Shown: positions 1 to 7,817 of the stretch, one piece after another
How positions within the stretch are numbered: the stretch's first letter is position 1
Layout: each line of letters opens with the position of its first letter
Source of the DNA: Methylophilus sp. Leaf416
GTDB lineage: Bacteria > Pseudomonadota > Gammaproteobacteria > Burkholderiales > Methylophilaceae
Length of the DNA: 64,000 nt
Assembly: GCF_001424665.1 (NCBI RefSeq)
Contig: NZ_LMQS01000001.1
Coordinates: 125,225 to 189,224 of the forward strand
Reading direction: 5' to 3'
Notes under the pieces: generated by a model
Databases searched by the model: none
Told to the model about the DNA's origin: nothing
The model's input: only the letters and a program-made list of their open reading frames with translations
Position numbers and translations under genes: made by a program

Positions 1-71
1 AGTGACTATTGGCATTATGATGCGCAACTCCATCACACACAAGTGTTATGCAACCGTAGCAAGGAGATTTG

Positions 72-557
72 ATGAAACTTATCAAACGCATATTGAATGC
101 ATTGATTTTGACAACACTGTTAACGAAAGGAACCACCCTCATGGCGCAAGATATCACTCAACAAAACAAGCAACTATTGGCAGATTTCTCCGATGTCGTT
201 TTTGTGAAAAAAGACTTCACTCAACTGCCGAAGTTTATGCAGCAAAACTATATTCAACATAACCCACTGGTGCCACAAGGATTAAGCGGATTTCAAGCTT
301 TTTTTGCGGATTGGTTTAAAGCAGCCCCGGACTGGCACTATCAGCTGGAAAAACTGGTCGCAGAAGGTGATATGGTATGGGCGTATGGTACATATTCAGG
401 AACGCAGCAAGGTGACTGGTTAGGCATCCCAGCTACCGGTAAGCATTACAGCATCCACGCAGTGGATATTTTCAGAATCGAGAATGGCAAACTGGCAGAA
501 CATTGGGATGTGCTGGATACCTATGGGCTATTTAAACAACTAGGGGTTATTCAATAG
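72..557 (+). CDS. secreted SnoaL-like (NTF2 fold) protein
   Basis: The protein has 161 residues. A basic, hydrophobic start followed by an alanine site (TLMAQD, about residue 25) looks like a signal peptide, so it is probably periplasmic. The rest matches the SnoaL-like polyketide cyclase/ester cyclase group: NYIQHNPLVPQG, the WxxGTYSGTQQGDWLG stretch and the ending AEHWDVLD are typical of this small alpha+beta barrel family. Members range from cyclases and isomerases to proteins of unknown substrate, so no reaction can be assigned. The ATG at 72 is chosen because AAGGAG lies six bases upstream; the TTG at 69 is too close to that site. It converges with the next gene and shares a hairpin terminator with it. 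Confidence 0.8.
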   Translation: MKLIKRILNALILTTLLTKGTTLMAQDITQQNKQLLADFSDVVFVKKDFTQLPKFMQQNYIQHNPLVPQGLSGFQAFFADWFKAAPDWHYQLEKLVAEGDMVWAYGTYSGTQQGDWLGIPATGKHYSIHAVDIFRIENGKLAEHWDVLDTYGLFKQLGVIQ

Positions 558-577
558 TCACTATTTGACGCTAGATA

Positions 578-611
578 GATGAAGCCTGTTAATGACAGGC
601 TTCATCATTTT
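578..611. terminator. bidirectional hairpin terminator
   Basis: A perfect 12-bp stem (GATGAAGCCTGT at 578-589 with its complement at 595-606) and a 5-base loop are followed by a short T-rich tail. It lies between two convergent genes and could stop transcription from the SnoaL gene and, less strongly, from the methyltransferase gene. Confidence 0.75.
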
Positions 612-621
612 AGATCAGCGA

Positions 622-1386
622 TTAAACATTATTACCTTTACTAATCTTCCGGCAAACAAGCATAACCTCATCCACTCCTTTGGTGTCTATCATGCCAGTA
701 ACAAGGTCGAGCTTCTTCTGGAAACGTACACCAATCGGCATGAATACATTGTTATACCACCACAGTGCGCGTTCACGTCTATGGGTGAGAAACCACATGC
801 CGAGATCAAGCAGGCGTGACGATTTCGGCTGCATACCGTAAATAGCACTTTGCTCGATTTCAAAATCATATTTGGCAAGCTTGGCGACGAGAGATTCTGG
901 TTCGTAACGGCGACAGTGCCCGACAAAGTCGTCAAAAGCTGTCCACTGCGATGGATGCAGCGGCACCGAGAGCAGCAATGTCGCACCGGTGGCAGCCACA
1001 CGCGAAAGCTCGGACAAAGCGCCATCGTCGTCATCAACATGCTCGACAATATCGAAAGCGCATACCAGGCCGAATATGCCATCCTCAAACGGCAGTGCCG
1101 AGACCAGGCCCTGCATCGCATTTGCTCCATGCGCCTGCAGTTTGGCAACTGCGGGTGCGCTGATATCCACGAAATGTGTGCCCTCAATAGGTAATCGCGG
1201 TCTTAAACCCGGAGCGATTTCAAGACGAGTTTGAGATTGGTAGATTAAGGATGAGACTAGCGGCCAGGTATTGAAGCGCTCAGGGCTGACTAGCCGCGCA
1301 TCCGTCCATAGCGGGTCGTAGAATTGCCGGTTTGCTTCAATGAGTTCGAGGTCTTTACTGACAGTGGATGTCGCTGGATTTTTCAT
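622..1386 (-). CDS. class I SAM-dependent methyltransferase
   Basis: The product has 254 residues and the Methyltransf_11 pattern: a variant motif I (LEIAPGLRPRLP, about residues 56-67), an acidic post-I strand ending THFVDIS, and FGLVCAFDIVEHVDDDDGAL (about residues 108-127), which corresponds to the DxxxxxxVLEHV segment of this family. The motif I glycines are poorly conserved (APGLRP rather than GxGxG), as in many uncharacterised members. It is probably a cytoplasmic small-molecule or lipid-type methyltransferase; the substrate cannot be read from the sequence. It follows a 5'-nucleotidase gene on the same strand after 75 bases but nothing ties the two functionally. Confidence 0.75.
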   Translation of the reverse strand: MKNPATSTVSKDLELIEANRQFYDPLWTDARLVSPERFNTWPLVSSLIYQSQTRLEIAPGLRPRLPIEGTHFVDISAPAVAKLQAHGANAMQGLVSALPFEDGIFGLVCAFDIVEHVDDDDGALSELSRVAATGATLLLSVPLHPSQWTAFDDFVGHCRRYEPESLVAKLAKYDFEIEQSAIYGMQPKSSRLLDLGMWFLTHRRERALWWYNNVFMPIGVRFQKKLDLVTGMIDTKGVDEVMLVCRKISKGNNV

Positions 1387-1461
1387 GCAGGCATACTAAC
1401 AGCAGATTTGAAATAGCAGGAAAAAACATGCATCACCAATCGCTGCCATCCCACCAAGCAT

Positions 1462-2397
1462 CTACTTAGCTTTTTTATTAGCCACTCCAAACGGAATATG
1501 CACCATCGGAATATCGCCAGCAGAGGACTTCAAATGACTCCTCTGGTCATCAAAGAACATATGCGGCTTTAAGACGGAGAGAATTCTGGCTTTTTCCATC
1601 CCGCCCAGGAAAAACGACTCATCCGCAGAAACGCCCCATTCTTTTAATGTTGTCACCACACGTTCGTGAGCAGGTGCACTCCTGGCTGTAATAATGGCGA
1701 TTTTCAAAATCTTTTTGTACTCGGGATTCTCGCTCAGCAGTTTGTCTTCCAGCTTTTGCATTAAAGATAGTTTTTTAAATAAATCAGCCAAAGGCCCTGC
1801 CTGGTGAGGGATAGATTGCTTGGCAACCTCATGCGCTTCAAATTCGGTTAGATCATTATTCGTTTTAAAAACAGCTTCAGCTTCGTCATCCGCAATCACG
1901 CCATCAAAGTCAAAGGCGATCCTCAACTCCGTATCAGTCTCATCATCATAGACTTTTGAGGGTAAAACTACGCCTGCGGGATAATCTAAATCTATCGCAC
2001 TTTGCACATCCGCTTCGTTGGCACTCAGGAATAGTGAGGTGTTGAATGCGGGAATATATTCATGCGGAGACCTGCCTGTCATAAAACTGGCGCGTGAGAT
2101 GTCCAGGCCGTAATGTTGTATTGATCTGAACACTCTCAGCCCTGTTTCTGGTGAGTTTCTTGATAACAGCACGACTTCTACCGGTAACTCTTTGGGGAAG
2201 GCCTTGTTAATTGCCAGGAACCTGCGAATAAAGGGGAACGCAACGCCTTTTGCAAACGGAACATCAATATTCTTTTCTTGATGCTGGCGATACTCCTCTA
2301 CGCCGTGGGTTTTATAAACCTTATGAGATTCAGTTAGATCAAACAAAGCGCTTGAAGCAACACTGATGACTAACTTTTGTTCAATTGGATAAGCCAT
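1462..2397 (-). CDS. cytosolic 5'-nucleotidase (NT5C1-like family)
   Basis: The protein has 311 residues and resembles the 5-nucleotidase family (PF06189) that includes the eukaryotic cytosolic IA nucleotidase and bacterial relatives. Visible signatures are the N-terminal KLVISVASSALFDL strand, the HYGLDISRASFMTGRSP segment, the HAD-type nucleophile motif AFDFDGVIADDEAE near residues 162-175, the IITARSAP segment (motif II Thr) and FFDDQ near the end (metal-binding acidic pair). It should hydrolyse nucleoside 5'-monophosphates to nucleoside and phosphate in the cytoplasm. Length matches the bacterial family. It sits 37 bases downstream of mutL on the same strand, so read-through is possible. 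No close functional partner is visible nearby. Confidence 0.85.
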   Translation of the reverse strand: MAYPIEQKLVISVASSALFDLTESHKVYKTHGVEEYRQHQEKNIDVPFAKGVAFPFIRRFLAINKAFPKELPVEVVLLSRNSPETGLRVFRSIQHYGLDISRASFMTGRSPHEYIPAFNTSLFLSANEADVQSAIDLDYPAGVVLPSKVYDDETDTELRIAFDFDGVIADDEAEAVFKTNNDLTEFEAHEVAKQSIPHQAGPLADLFKKLSLMQKLEDKLLSENPEYKKILKIAIITARSAPAHERVVTTLKEWGVSADESFFLGGMEKARILSVLKPHMFFDDQRSHLKSSAGDIPMVHIPFGVANKKAK

Positions 2398-2434
2398 AAC
2401 CTATTATTTTCATTGAGTTTTATACAGGCTAAAT

Positions 2435-4318
2435 TTATTGCCCGCGCATAAACATCTTATCCAAATCATTCAAGCTGACCTGGAACCAGGTCGGTCGGCC
2501 GTGATTACACTGCCCGCTTCTTTCAGTGGCTTCCATATCCCTTAGCAAAGCGTTCATTTCAGTGAGTGTGAGTTGCCTGTTGGCTCTGACAGCGGCATGG
2601 CAAGCCATCGTACCTAGCACTTCATTTTGACGTTCCTGCAATACCCGGCTGGCACCGTACTCATGTAGATCACGCAGCACTGCGCGGGCCAATGACACCA
2701 CATCAGCATCTTGCAACATAGTCGGGACGGCACGGATGGCTATGGTGGTCGGCGACAAGGTTGCTAAATCAAATCCTAGCTGTTGCAAGGTATCGCTGCC
2801 TTGCAGAGATTGCAATGTCGCAACTTCTACTTTTTCTGCATAAAAGCTCATGGGGATCAGCAATGGCTGTGTGGCGATGGCTTGCTCGCTTAAAGCACTT
2901 TTCAGGCGCTCGTACATAATGCGTTCGTGTGCCGCGTGCATATCGACGACGACCATACCTTGCGTATTTTGGGCCAGGATATAAATGCCGTGCAATTGGC
3001 CTAGCGCGAAACCGAGTGGATATTGTTGCGCTTGTGGTGCTGATTCTTGAGTGAGAACGGCTTCAGACAGTGATATCGGGTTTAAGTAATCTTCTGAAAG
3101 AGCGTTTTCTTGGATACTTCCCAATACACTCACGTTAGTAGGTTTCAGGTCACCATACATTTGCCCGTAAAATTGTTGGGCAATAGCTGCGCCATTACTG
3201 ATGGTCGGCTGGTAATTGCCATCGAAAACCGAGCGGTTTTGCAGCGGCATTTCCACTTGCTGGCGCGGCATGGATAGCCCGGGCGTAAACGGGTTAAATG
3301 GCGCTTGCACCGGCTGGCTGGCTTGAATCTCGGCTGAAGTCTTGCCTAATGCTTTGTGCAGGCTATGAAAAATAAACCGGTGCACGGCTTGCGATTCGCG
3401 AAAGCGGACTTCGGTTTTGGCCGGGTGGACGTTGACGTCGACTAGCGATGGATCGAGCTCCAGAAATAACACAAAAGCCGGATGTTTATCGCCGTGCAAT
3501 ACATCCTGGTAGGCTTGCTTGATGGCATGCGCAATCAGCTTATCGCGCACAAAACGGCCATTCACAAACACATATTGCGTATTGCGGCTATGGCGTTGAT
3601 AGGTAGGCGATGCGGTCATGCCCCACAGGCGCAAACCACCATTGCCTTCATCCAGCCATACGCTTTGTGAGGCAAACTCGTTACCTAAGACATCGGTAAT
3701 ACGTTGCTGTGGCGTATTTACGGCCAGCCGCATAATGGCTTTGCCGTTATGTTGCAGTAAAAAACCAATTTGCGAGCGGGATAAGGCGATGCGGGTAAAC
3801 GCATCTTCGCAATGGCCGAACTCGGTATTCTCGGTTTTAAGAAATTTTCGCCGTGCCGGGGTATTGAAGTACAAGTCATGTACCTCAACGATAGTACCCT
3901 CATCAAGCGCTGCCGGGCTGATTGGCTGACCTTGCGTGCCTTCAGCACTGATCTGCCAGGCGTGGCTGGAAGTCTGCTGGCGGCTGGTAAGCACCGTGCG
4001 TGAAATTGAAGCGATACTCGCCAGCGCTTCACCACGGAACCCAAGGCTGCCAACCTGCTCCAGGTCTTCCAGGCTCTGAATTTTACTGGTGGCATGCCGC
4101 GTTAAGGCGAGTTCGAGCTCATCTTTGGCAATGCCGTGGCCATTATCAGTGACTTTGAGTAGTTTGGTGCCACCTTGAATTAATGACACTTGAATCTGGG
4201 TGCTACCGGCATCAACACTGTTTTCAAGGAGTTCTTTGAGTGCCGAGGCCGGGCGTTCCACCACCTCACCTGCAGCAATTTGACTGATGAGTTGATCGGG
4301 AAGTAGTTTAATTTGCAT
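2435..4318 (-). CDS. mutL: DNA mismatch repair protein MutL
   Basis: At 627 residues this is a full-length MutL. The N-terminal GHKL ATPase motifs are ELLENSVDAG (29-38), DNGHGI (58-63) and GFRGEAL (93-99). After a variable linker the C-terminal domain carries DMHAAHERIMYE (459-470), close to the DQHA(X)2E(X)4E endonuclease motif, plus ACHAAV (572-577) and CNHGRP (604-609). MutL links MutS mismatch recognition to strand removal; a set of these metal-binding motifs implies a nicking MutL of the type found in bacteria without MutH. The second residue of the motif is Met instead of Gln. It is divergent from the helicase gene. In many gamma- and betaproteobacteria mutL is close to amiC/tsaE, as here, though the helicase separates them. 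Confidence 0.97.
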   Translation of the reverse strand: MQIKLLPDQLISQIAAGEVVERPASALKELLENSVDAGSTQIQVSLIQGGTKLLKVTDNGHGIAKDELELALTRHATSKIQSLEDLEQVGSLGFRGEALASIASISRTVLTSRQQTSSHAWQISAEGTQGQPISPAALDEGTIVEVHDLYFNTPARRKFLKTENTEFGHCEDAFTRIALSRSQIGFLLQHNGKAIMRLAVNTPQQRITDVLGNEFASQSVWLDEGNGGLRLWGMTASPTYQRHSRNTQYVFVNGRFVRDKLIAHAIKQAYQDVLHGDKHPAFVLFLELDPSLVDVNVHPAKTEVRFRESQAVHRFIFHSLHKALGKTSAEIQASQPVQAPFNPFTPGLSMPRQQVEMPLQNRSVFDGNYQPTISNGAAIAQQFYGQMYGDLKPTNVSVLGSIQENALSEDYLNPISLSEAVLTQESAPQAQQYPLGFALGQLHGIYILAQNTQGMVVVDMHAAHERIMYERLKSALSEQAIATQPLLIPMSFYAEKVEVATLQSLQGSDTLQQLGFDLATLSPTTIAIRAVPTMLQDADVVSLARAVLRDLHEYGASRVLQERQNEVLGTMACHAAVRANRQLTLTEMNALLRDMEATERSGQCNHGRPTWFQVSLNDLDKMFMRGQ

Positions 4319-4340
4319 CTGCTTATTCTACCTGTTTTGC

Positions 4341-4346
4341 TAGAAT
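4341..4346 (+). promoter_or_regulatory. candidate -10 box of the Suv3-like helicase gene
   Basis: TAGAAT lies seven bases before the ATG at 4354. Transcription would start at or just before that ATG, giving a leaderless or nearly leaderless message. The -35 region (CTGCTT, 17 bases upstream) is weak. Confidence 0.35.
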
Positions 4347-4353
4347 GGAGGCC

Positions 4354-5877
4354 ATGTCGCTTTCCGATTTCCAGGCCTACCTCAACCGTTTTGCCCTCGC
4401 TCGCCAGCTTAAACGCCAGCATCACTTTTATGTCGGCCCGACCAATTCAGGCAAGACCTACCAGGCCCTGGAAACCTTGCGTAAAGCGGAGTCTGGCGTT
4501 TACCTGGCGCCCCTACGTTTACTGGCGATGGAAGTGCGGGACCGGCTGATGCAGGCAGGCGTGGCGTGCAACCTGGTCACGGGTGAAGAACGAGTTATGG
4601 TTCCTGGCGCGAGACATACCGCTTCCACGATTGAAATGCTGCGGCCAGATATGGCGTTTGATGTCGCCGTGATTGATGAAATCCAGATGCTGATGGACCC
4701 GGATCGAGGCAGTGCATGGACTGCTGCTTTAGTTGGCGTGCCCGCCAGACAGGTGTTTATCTGTGGCGCCAATAGCGTAACTGAAAGCTGCACCCATGTG
4801 CTGGATGCCCTGAATGAGCCTTATACCCTCACCCACTTGCAGCGCATGACGCCTTTGGTGATTGAAGATGCCAGTATTTGTGGCGAGCGTTATCATGCTG
4901 CCAAATTACGCAAAGTCTTGCAGGCAGGCGATGCGATTATCGCTTTCAGCCGCAAAGATGTGCTGACGCTAGCAGCCAGGATTCGCCAGTGGGGGTTTCA
5001 AGTTGCCACTATTTACGGTGCGCTATCTCCTGAAGTACGCCGCGGCGAATCAGCCCGCTTTGCCAGTGGCGAAGCGCAAATACTAGTCGCCACCGATGCG
5101 ATTGGCATGGGACTGAATCTGCCTATCCGCAGGGTGATTTTTGCCAATATCCATAAATTCGATGGTGTGGCACCACGTATGCTGAACGCTACCGAAATGC
5201 GGCAAATCGCCGGGCGTGCCGGACGGCATGGTTTGTATGACACCGGCTATGTCACTGTGCTGGAAGATGATGAGCAATGGCATTTGAATGAAATGCTGGG
5301 CTGTGATGACACCGTGGCACCCTTTGCCCTGCCCATCGCAATCAGCGGCGGCGATATTGAAGATTTAAGTCAGCGGATTCCCACCTGGCGGCTGGCGGAA
5401 TGTGTGGAATATTTACATACGCGATATCAACGACAATCTGGTACGCAAACCATGAAATGGCAGATCACATCGATGCAGCACCAGCAGGCGCTGTTGATTG
5501 ATGAAACTGCTCCGCAACTGTCCATGCGTGATAAATATCGCCTGATGTGCGCCCCTCTTGCGATACAGGTACCGATTGCACGTGATTACTTTGTGCAGTG
5601 CATACAGGCTATTTATCACGAACAACCGCGCGCATTGCCTACGCTGCCAGAGTGGTTGAAAGGCAAACAAGCGCAACATCTGGAACAGGCAGAACTGATT
5701 TGCCAGCATTTAAGTTTGTATAGTTGGCTGGGGTATCAGTATCCTAAAATTTTCACGGATAGAGAGTTGGTGGATGAGGCGAGGAAGACTTTGAATGGGT
5801 TTATCAGCCGTGCGTTGAAGGTGCAGGCGGGATATGGAAAGACGCAGAGAGAGACGGAATTGGCGCAACAGCGCTAG
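4354..5877 (+). CDS. Suv3-like superfamily 2 RNA helicase
   Basis: This SF2 helicase of about 507 residues resembles the mitochondrial degradosome helicase Suv3. Numbered from the upstream ATG at 4345, it shows Walker A GPTNSGKT (31-38), motif Ia VYLAPLRLLAMEV, Walker B DEIQM (111-115), the SRKDV strand of the second RecA domain, VATDAIGMGLNLPIRRVIF and motif VI QIAGRAGRHG. The GPTNSGKT and DEIQM forms are the Suv3 signature. Suv3 unwinds RNA 3'-5' for PNPase in mitochondria, so a role in RNA turnover is inferred. The ATG at 4354 is preferred because a TAGAAT box overlaps the alternative ATG at 4345; GGAGG is only two bases from 4354. The gene is divergent from mutL with a 35-base gap. Confidence 0.85.
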   Translation: MSLSDFQAYLNRFALARQLKRQHHFYVGPTNSGKTYQALETLRKAESGVYLAPLRLLAMEVRDRLMQAGVACNLVTGEERVMVPGARHTASTIEMLRPDMAFDVAVIDEIQMLMDPDRGSAWTAALVGVPARQVFICGANSVTESCTHVLDALNEPYTLTHLQRMTPLVIEDASICGERYHAAKLRKVLQAGDAIIAFSRKDVLTLAARIRQWGFQVATIYGALSPEVRRGESARFASGEAQILVATDAIGMGLNLPIRRVIFANIHKFDGVAPRMLNATEMRQIAGRAGRHGLYDTGYVTVLEDDEQWHLNEMLGCDDTVAPFALPIAISGGDIEDLSQRIPTWRLAECVEYLHTRYQRQSGTQTMKWQITSMQHQQALLIDETAPQLSMRDKYRLMCAPLAIQVPIARDYFVQCIQAIYHEQPRALPTLPEWLKGKQAQHLEQAELICQHLSLYSWLGYQYPKIFTDRELVDEARKTLNGFISRALKVQAGYGKTQRETELAQQR

Positions 5878-5983
5878 TGCCTGAGAAGCGAAAAGGAATC
5901 GTGCATATCCAAAGAAATAACCAAATACTTAAGCAGTACAACGTACTTTTTCTTATTTACTGGCCAAAATTGACCCGGCCTGG

Positions 5984-6003
5984 ATTCTGGCCTACGCCAG
6001 AAT
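5984..6003. repeat. short REP-like palindrome
   Basis: ATTCTGGC, a 4-base loop CTAC, and the perfect complement GCCAGAAT, followed by GACG. It lies between the 3' ends of two convergent genes. This form resembles dispersed intergenic palindromes known from several betaproteobacterial genomes, and it could also act as an RNA hairpin. No second copy was noticed in the window. Confidence 0.5.
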
Positions 6004-6030
6004 GACGTACAGAAGTGAGAGATCTGACTT

Positions 6031-7368
6031 TTATTTTTTTGAAAATGAAGGATTCGTTGCTACATACGACTTCACCCCCGACAGAATCGCATTGACCAAC
6101 TTATCCTGGTACCCATCATCATTCAACCTGGCTTCTTCTTCAGGATTACTGATAAACGCCGTTTCTACCAGAATCGAAGGAATGTCCGGTGATTTTAATA
6201 CCGCAAACGCCGCCTGTTCCACATACTTGGAATGCAAGGTATTAATTTTGGCAATACGCCCCAATACCGCTTTACCCATCCGAATACTGTCATGAATGGT
6301 AGCCGTTTGTGATAAATCCAATAAGGTACGTGCGAGGTCCATATCGCGAGTATCAATGGCCACGCCCCCAATCAAGTCCACCGCGTTTTCTTTCTTCGCC
6401 AGATAACGTGCGCCGGCACTGGTGGCGCCACGTTCGGATAATGCAAACACCGAAGAACCACGCGCGGTGCTGTTGATAAACGAATCTGCATGGATAGAGA
6501 TAAATAAGTCAGCCTTTGCTGCACGCGCTTTTTTAACGCGGTCACCCAATGGTACAAAATAATCACCATCTCGAATCAGGATGGCTTGCATATTATCTTC
6601 GGCATCAATCTGCTGTTTCAGTTTGCGTGCAATCGCCAGCGTAATATTCTTTTCGTGGCTGCCCTTGGCACCTCTGGCGCCGGGATCCTCGCCACCGTGG
6701 CCCGCATCAATCGCGATAGTGATAATTTTCTGGCCTGGTTTTACTTGTTTAGGTTTTTCAACCGGCTTTTCAGCTGGCTTATCTGAAACTGGCTTCTCCA
6801 CGGACTTTTCTGCTGATGTACCAGAAGTTACTGGCTCAGCGACTGGCTCGGTGGCATTACCAGGTTTTTCTTCATTGCCAACAGCTTCAGATTCTTGCAG
6901 TTTTTTTGTATGTGCCAAGACCGGTGAACCTAGCGGTGGTTCAGTTGTGGCTGTAGCCGGGGCAATGCTGATAGCCAGGCGTTGCTGCGAGTTACCCGCA
7001 TTCATATCAGTCACCAAAGGTTTGATATCAGATTTGATATCAAACACCAGCCTGGTGGTGTTTTCGGTAAATGGCGCAATACGGATTTTAGAGAGATAAG
7101 GATGCTGCGGATCAAGCTGCGATGGCAGCGCTTTTAAGGTGGGGCTGATAGCGACTGTATCCATATCAATCACTACCCGAAACGGGTTATCGAGTGTGAA
7201 TACCCTGTATTTCACCTGCTGGTCCAGCAACAACTCCAGATGCACCTGGCTACCCTGCTGCTGCAAATTGGCTAGAATCACTTCAGCGGCCTGTGACGCG
7301 ATGCTGAACGCAAATAACAAAGCTGTCAGCAGCCAGACTTTAAAGCAGTTAAAACGACTTACTGGCAT
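6031..7368 (-). CDS. amiC: N-acetylmuramoyl-L-alanine amidase with AMIN domain
   Basis: The 445-residue protein has a signal peptide (1-28, ending SIASQAA), an AMIN peptidoglycan/septum-targeting domain (about 29-137), a low-complexity Lys/Pro/Glu linker (about 140-212, with repeated EKPV units) and a C-terminal Amidase_3 zinc domain. Catalytic-region motifs are AIDAGHGGEDPG (219-230, His224 a zinc ligand), the RDGDYFVPLGDRV strand, ISIHADSF (second His) and the SILVETAFISN glutamate motif. AmiC-type enzymes act in the periplasm, cutting the amide between MurNAc and L-Ala to split daughter cells, with activation by EnvC/NlpD-type partners. Its start overlaps the end of tsaE by 10 bases, which indicates translational coupling. 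Single-letter motifs are all intact, so it should be active. Confidence 0.95.
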   Translation of the reverse strand: MPVSRFNCFKVWLLTALLFAFSIASQAAEVILANLQQQGSQVHLELLLDQQVKYRVFTLDNPFRVVIDMDTVAISPTLKALPSQLDPQHPYLSKIRIAPFTENTTRLVFDIKSDIKPLVTDMNAGNSQQRLAISIAPATATTEPPLGSPVLAHTKKLQESEAVGNEEKPGNATEPVAEPVTSGTSAEKSVEKPVSDKPAEKPVEKPKQVKPGQKIITIAIDAGHGGEDPGARGAKGSHEKNITLAIARKLKQQIDAEDNMQAILIRDGDYFVPLGDRVKKARAAKADLFISIHADSFINSTARGSSVFALSERGATSAGARYLAKKENAVDLIGGVAIDTRDMDLARTLLDLSQTATIHDSIRMGKAVLGRIAKINTLHSKYVEQAAFAVLKSPDIPSILVETAFISNPEEEARLNDDGYQDKLVNAILSGVKSYVATNPSFSKK

Positions 7369-7817
7369 AAACCTTCCAATGATAGCGGTTGCTGGCTAGT
7401 GATATGCAGCACGCGCCCATGTGGCAAAATATCAAACTGAATCTCAATATCGGCAATTGGTAACAAAGTACCTGCATTCTCAGGCCATTCGACCATGCAA
7501 ATACTCGTGGCATTGAAATAATCCCTGAATCCTGCGGCTTCCCACTCCTCAGGGTCTTGAAAGCGGTACAAGTCAAAATGGTAACATGAACCGATAGACA
7601 GGTTATAAGGTTCTACGATGGTATAAGTTGGGCTTTTGACTTTTCCGCTATGCCCCAGTGCATGCAGGATACCGCGCACCAGCGTGGTCTTCCCGGCACC
7701 GAGGTCACCATGCAGGTAAATCACCTGCCCTGGCTGTAACTGCTTTGCCAGCAAACCTGCCGCATGCGTAGTCGCTGCTTCGTCTTTTAAAATCTGTGTA
7801 GAATACGTTTCTGTCAT
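7359..7817 (-). CDS. tsaE: tRNA threonylcarbamoyladenosine biosynthesis ATPase TsaE
   Basis: With the ATG at 7817 the protein has 152 residues, the usual size. The Walker A motif GDLGAGKTTLVRG, the KSPTYTIVEPY switch segment and the YHFDLYRF-DPEEW stretch identify TsaE (YjeE). It is the ATPase that helps TsaB-TsaD transfer threonylcarbamoyl to A37 of ANN-decoding tRNAs. The reading frame extends upstream to an ATG at 7844, but the extra nine residues are not family-like. The chosen ATG overlaps the ATG of queG on the opposite strand by two bases (CATG). tsaE-amiC is a commonly seen pair in proteobacteria. Confidence 0.93.
   Translation of the reverse strand: MTETYSTQILKDEAATTHAAGLLAKQLQPGQVIYLHGDLGAGKTTLVRGILHALGHSGKVKSPTYTIVEPYNLSIGSCYHFDLYRFQDPEEWEAAGFRDYFNATSICMVEWPENAGTLLPIADIEIQFDILPHGRVLHITSQQPLSLEGLCQ
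7799..7804 (+). promoter_or_regulatory. candidate -10 box of queG
   Basis: TAGAAT 11 bases before the queG ATG would place the transcript start about five bases upstream of the codon. It lies inside the tsaE coding region of the opposite strand. CTGCTT 18 bases upstream is a weak -35 candidate. Confidence 0.3.

Noticed and set aside
6581-7099. Open frame antisense to amiC
   Set aside because: Low-complexity shadow of the Lys/Pro/Glu linker.
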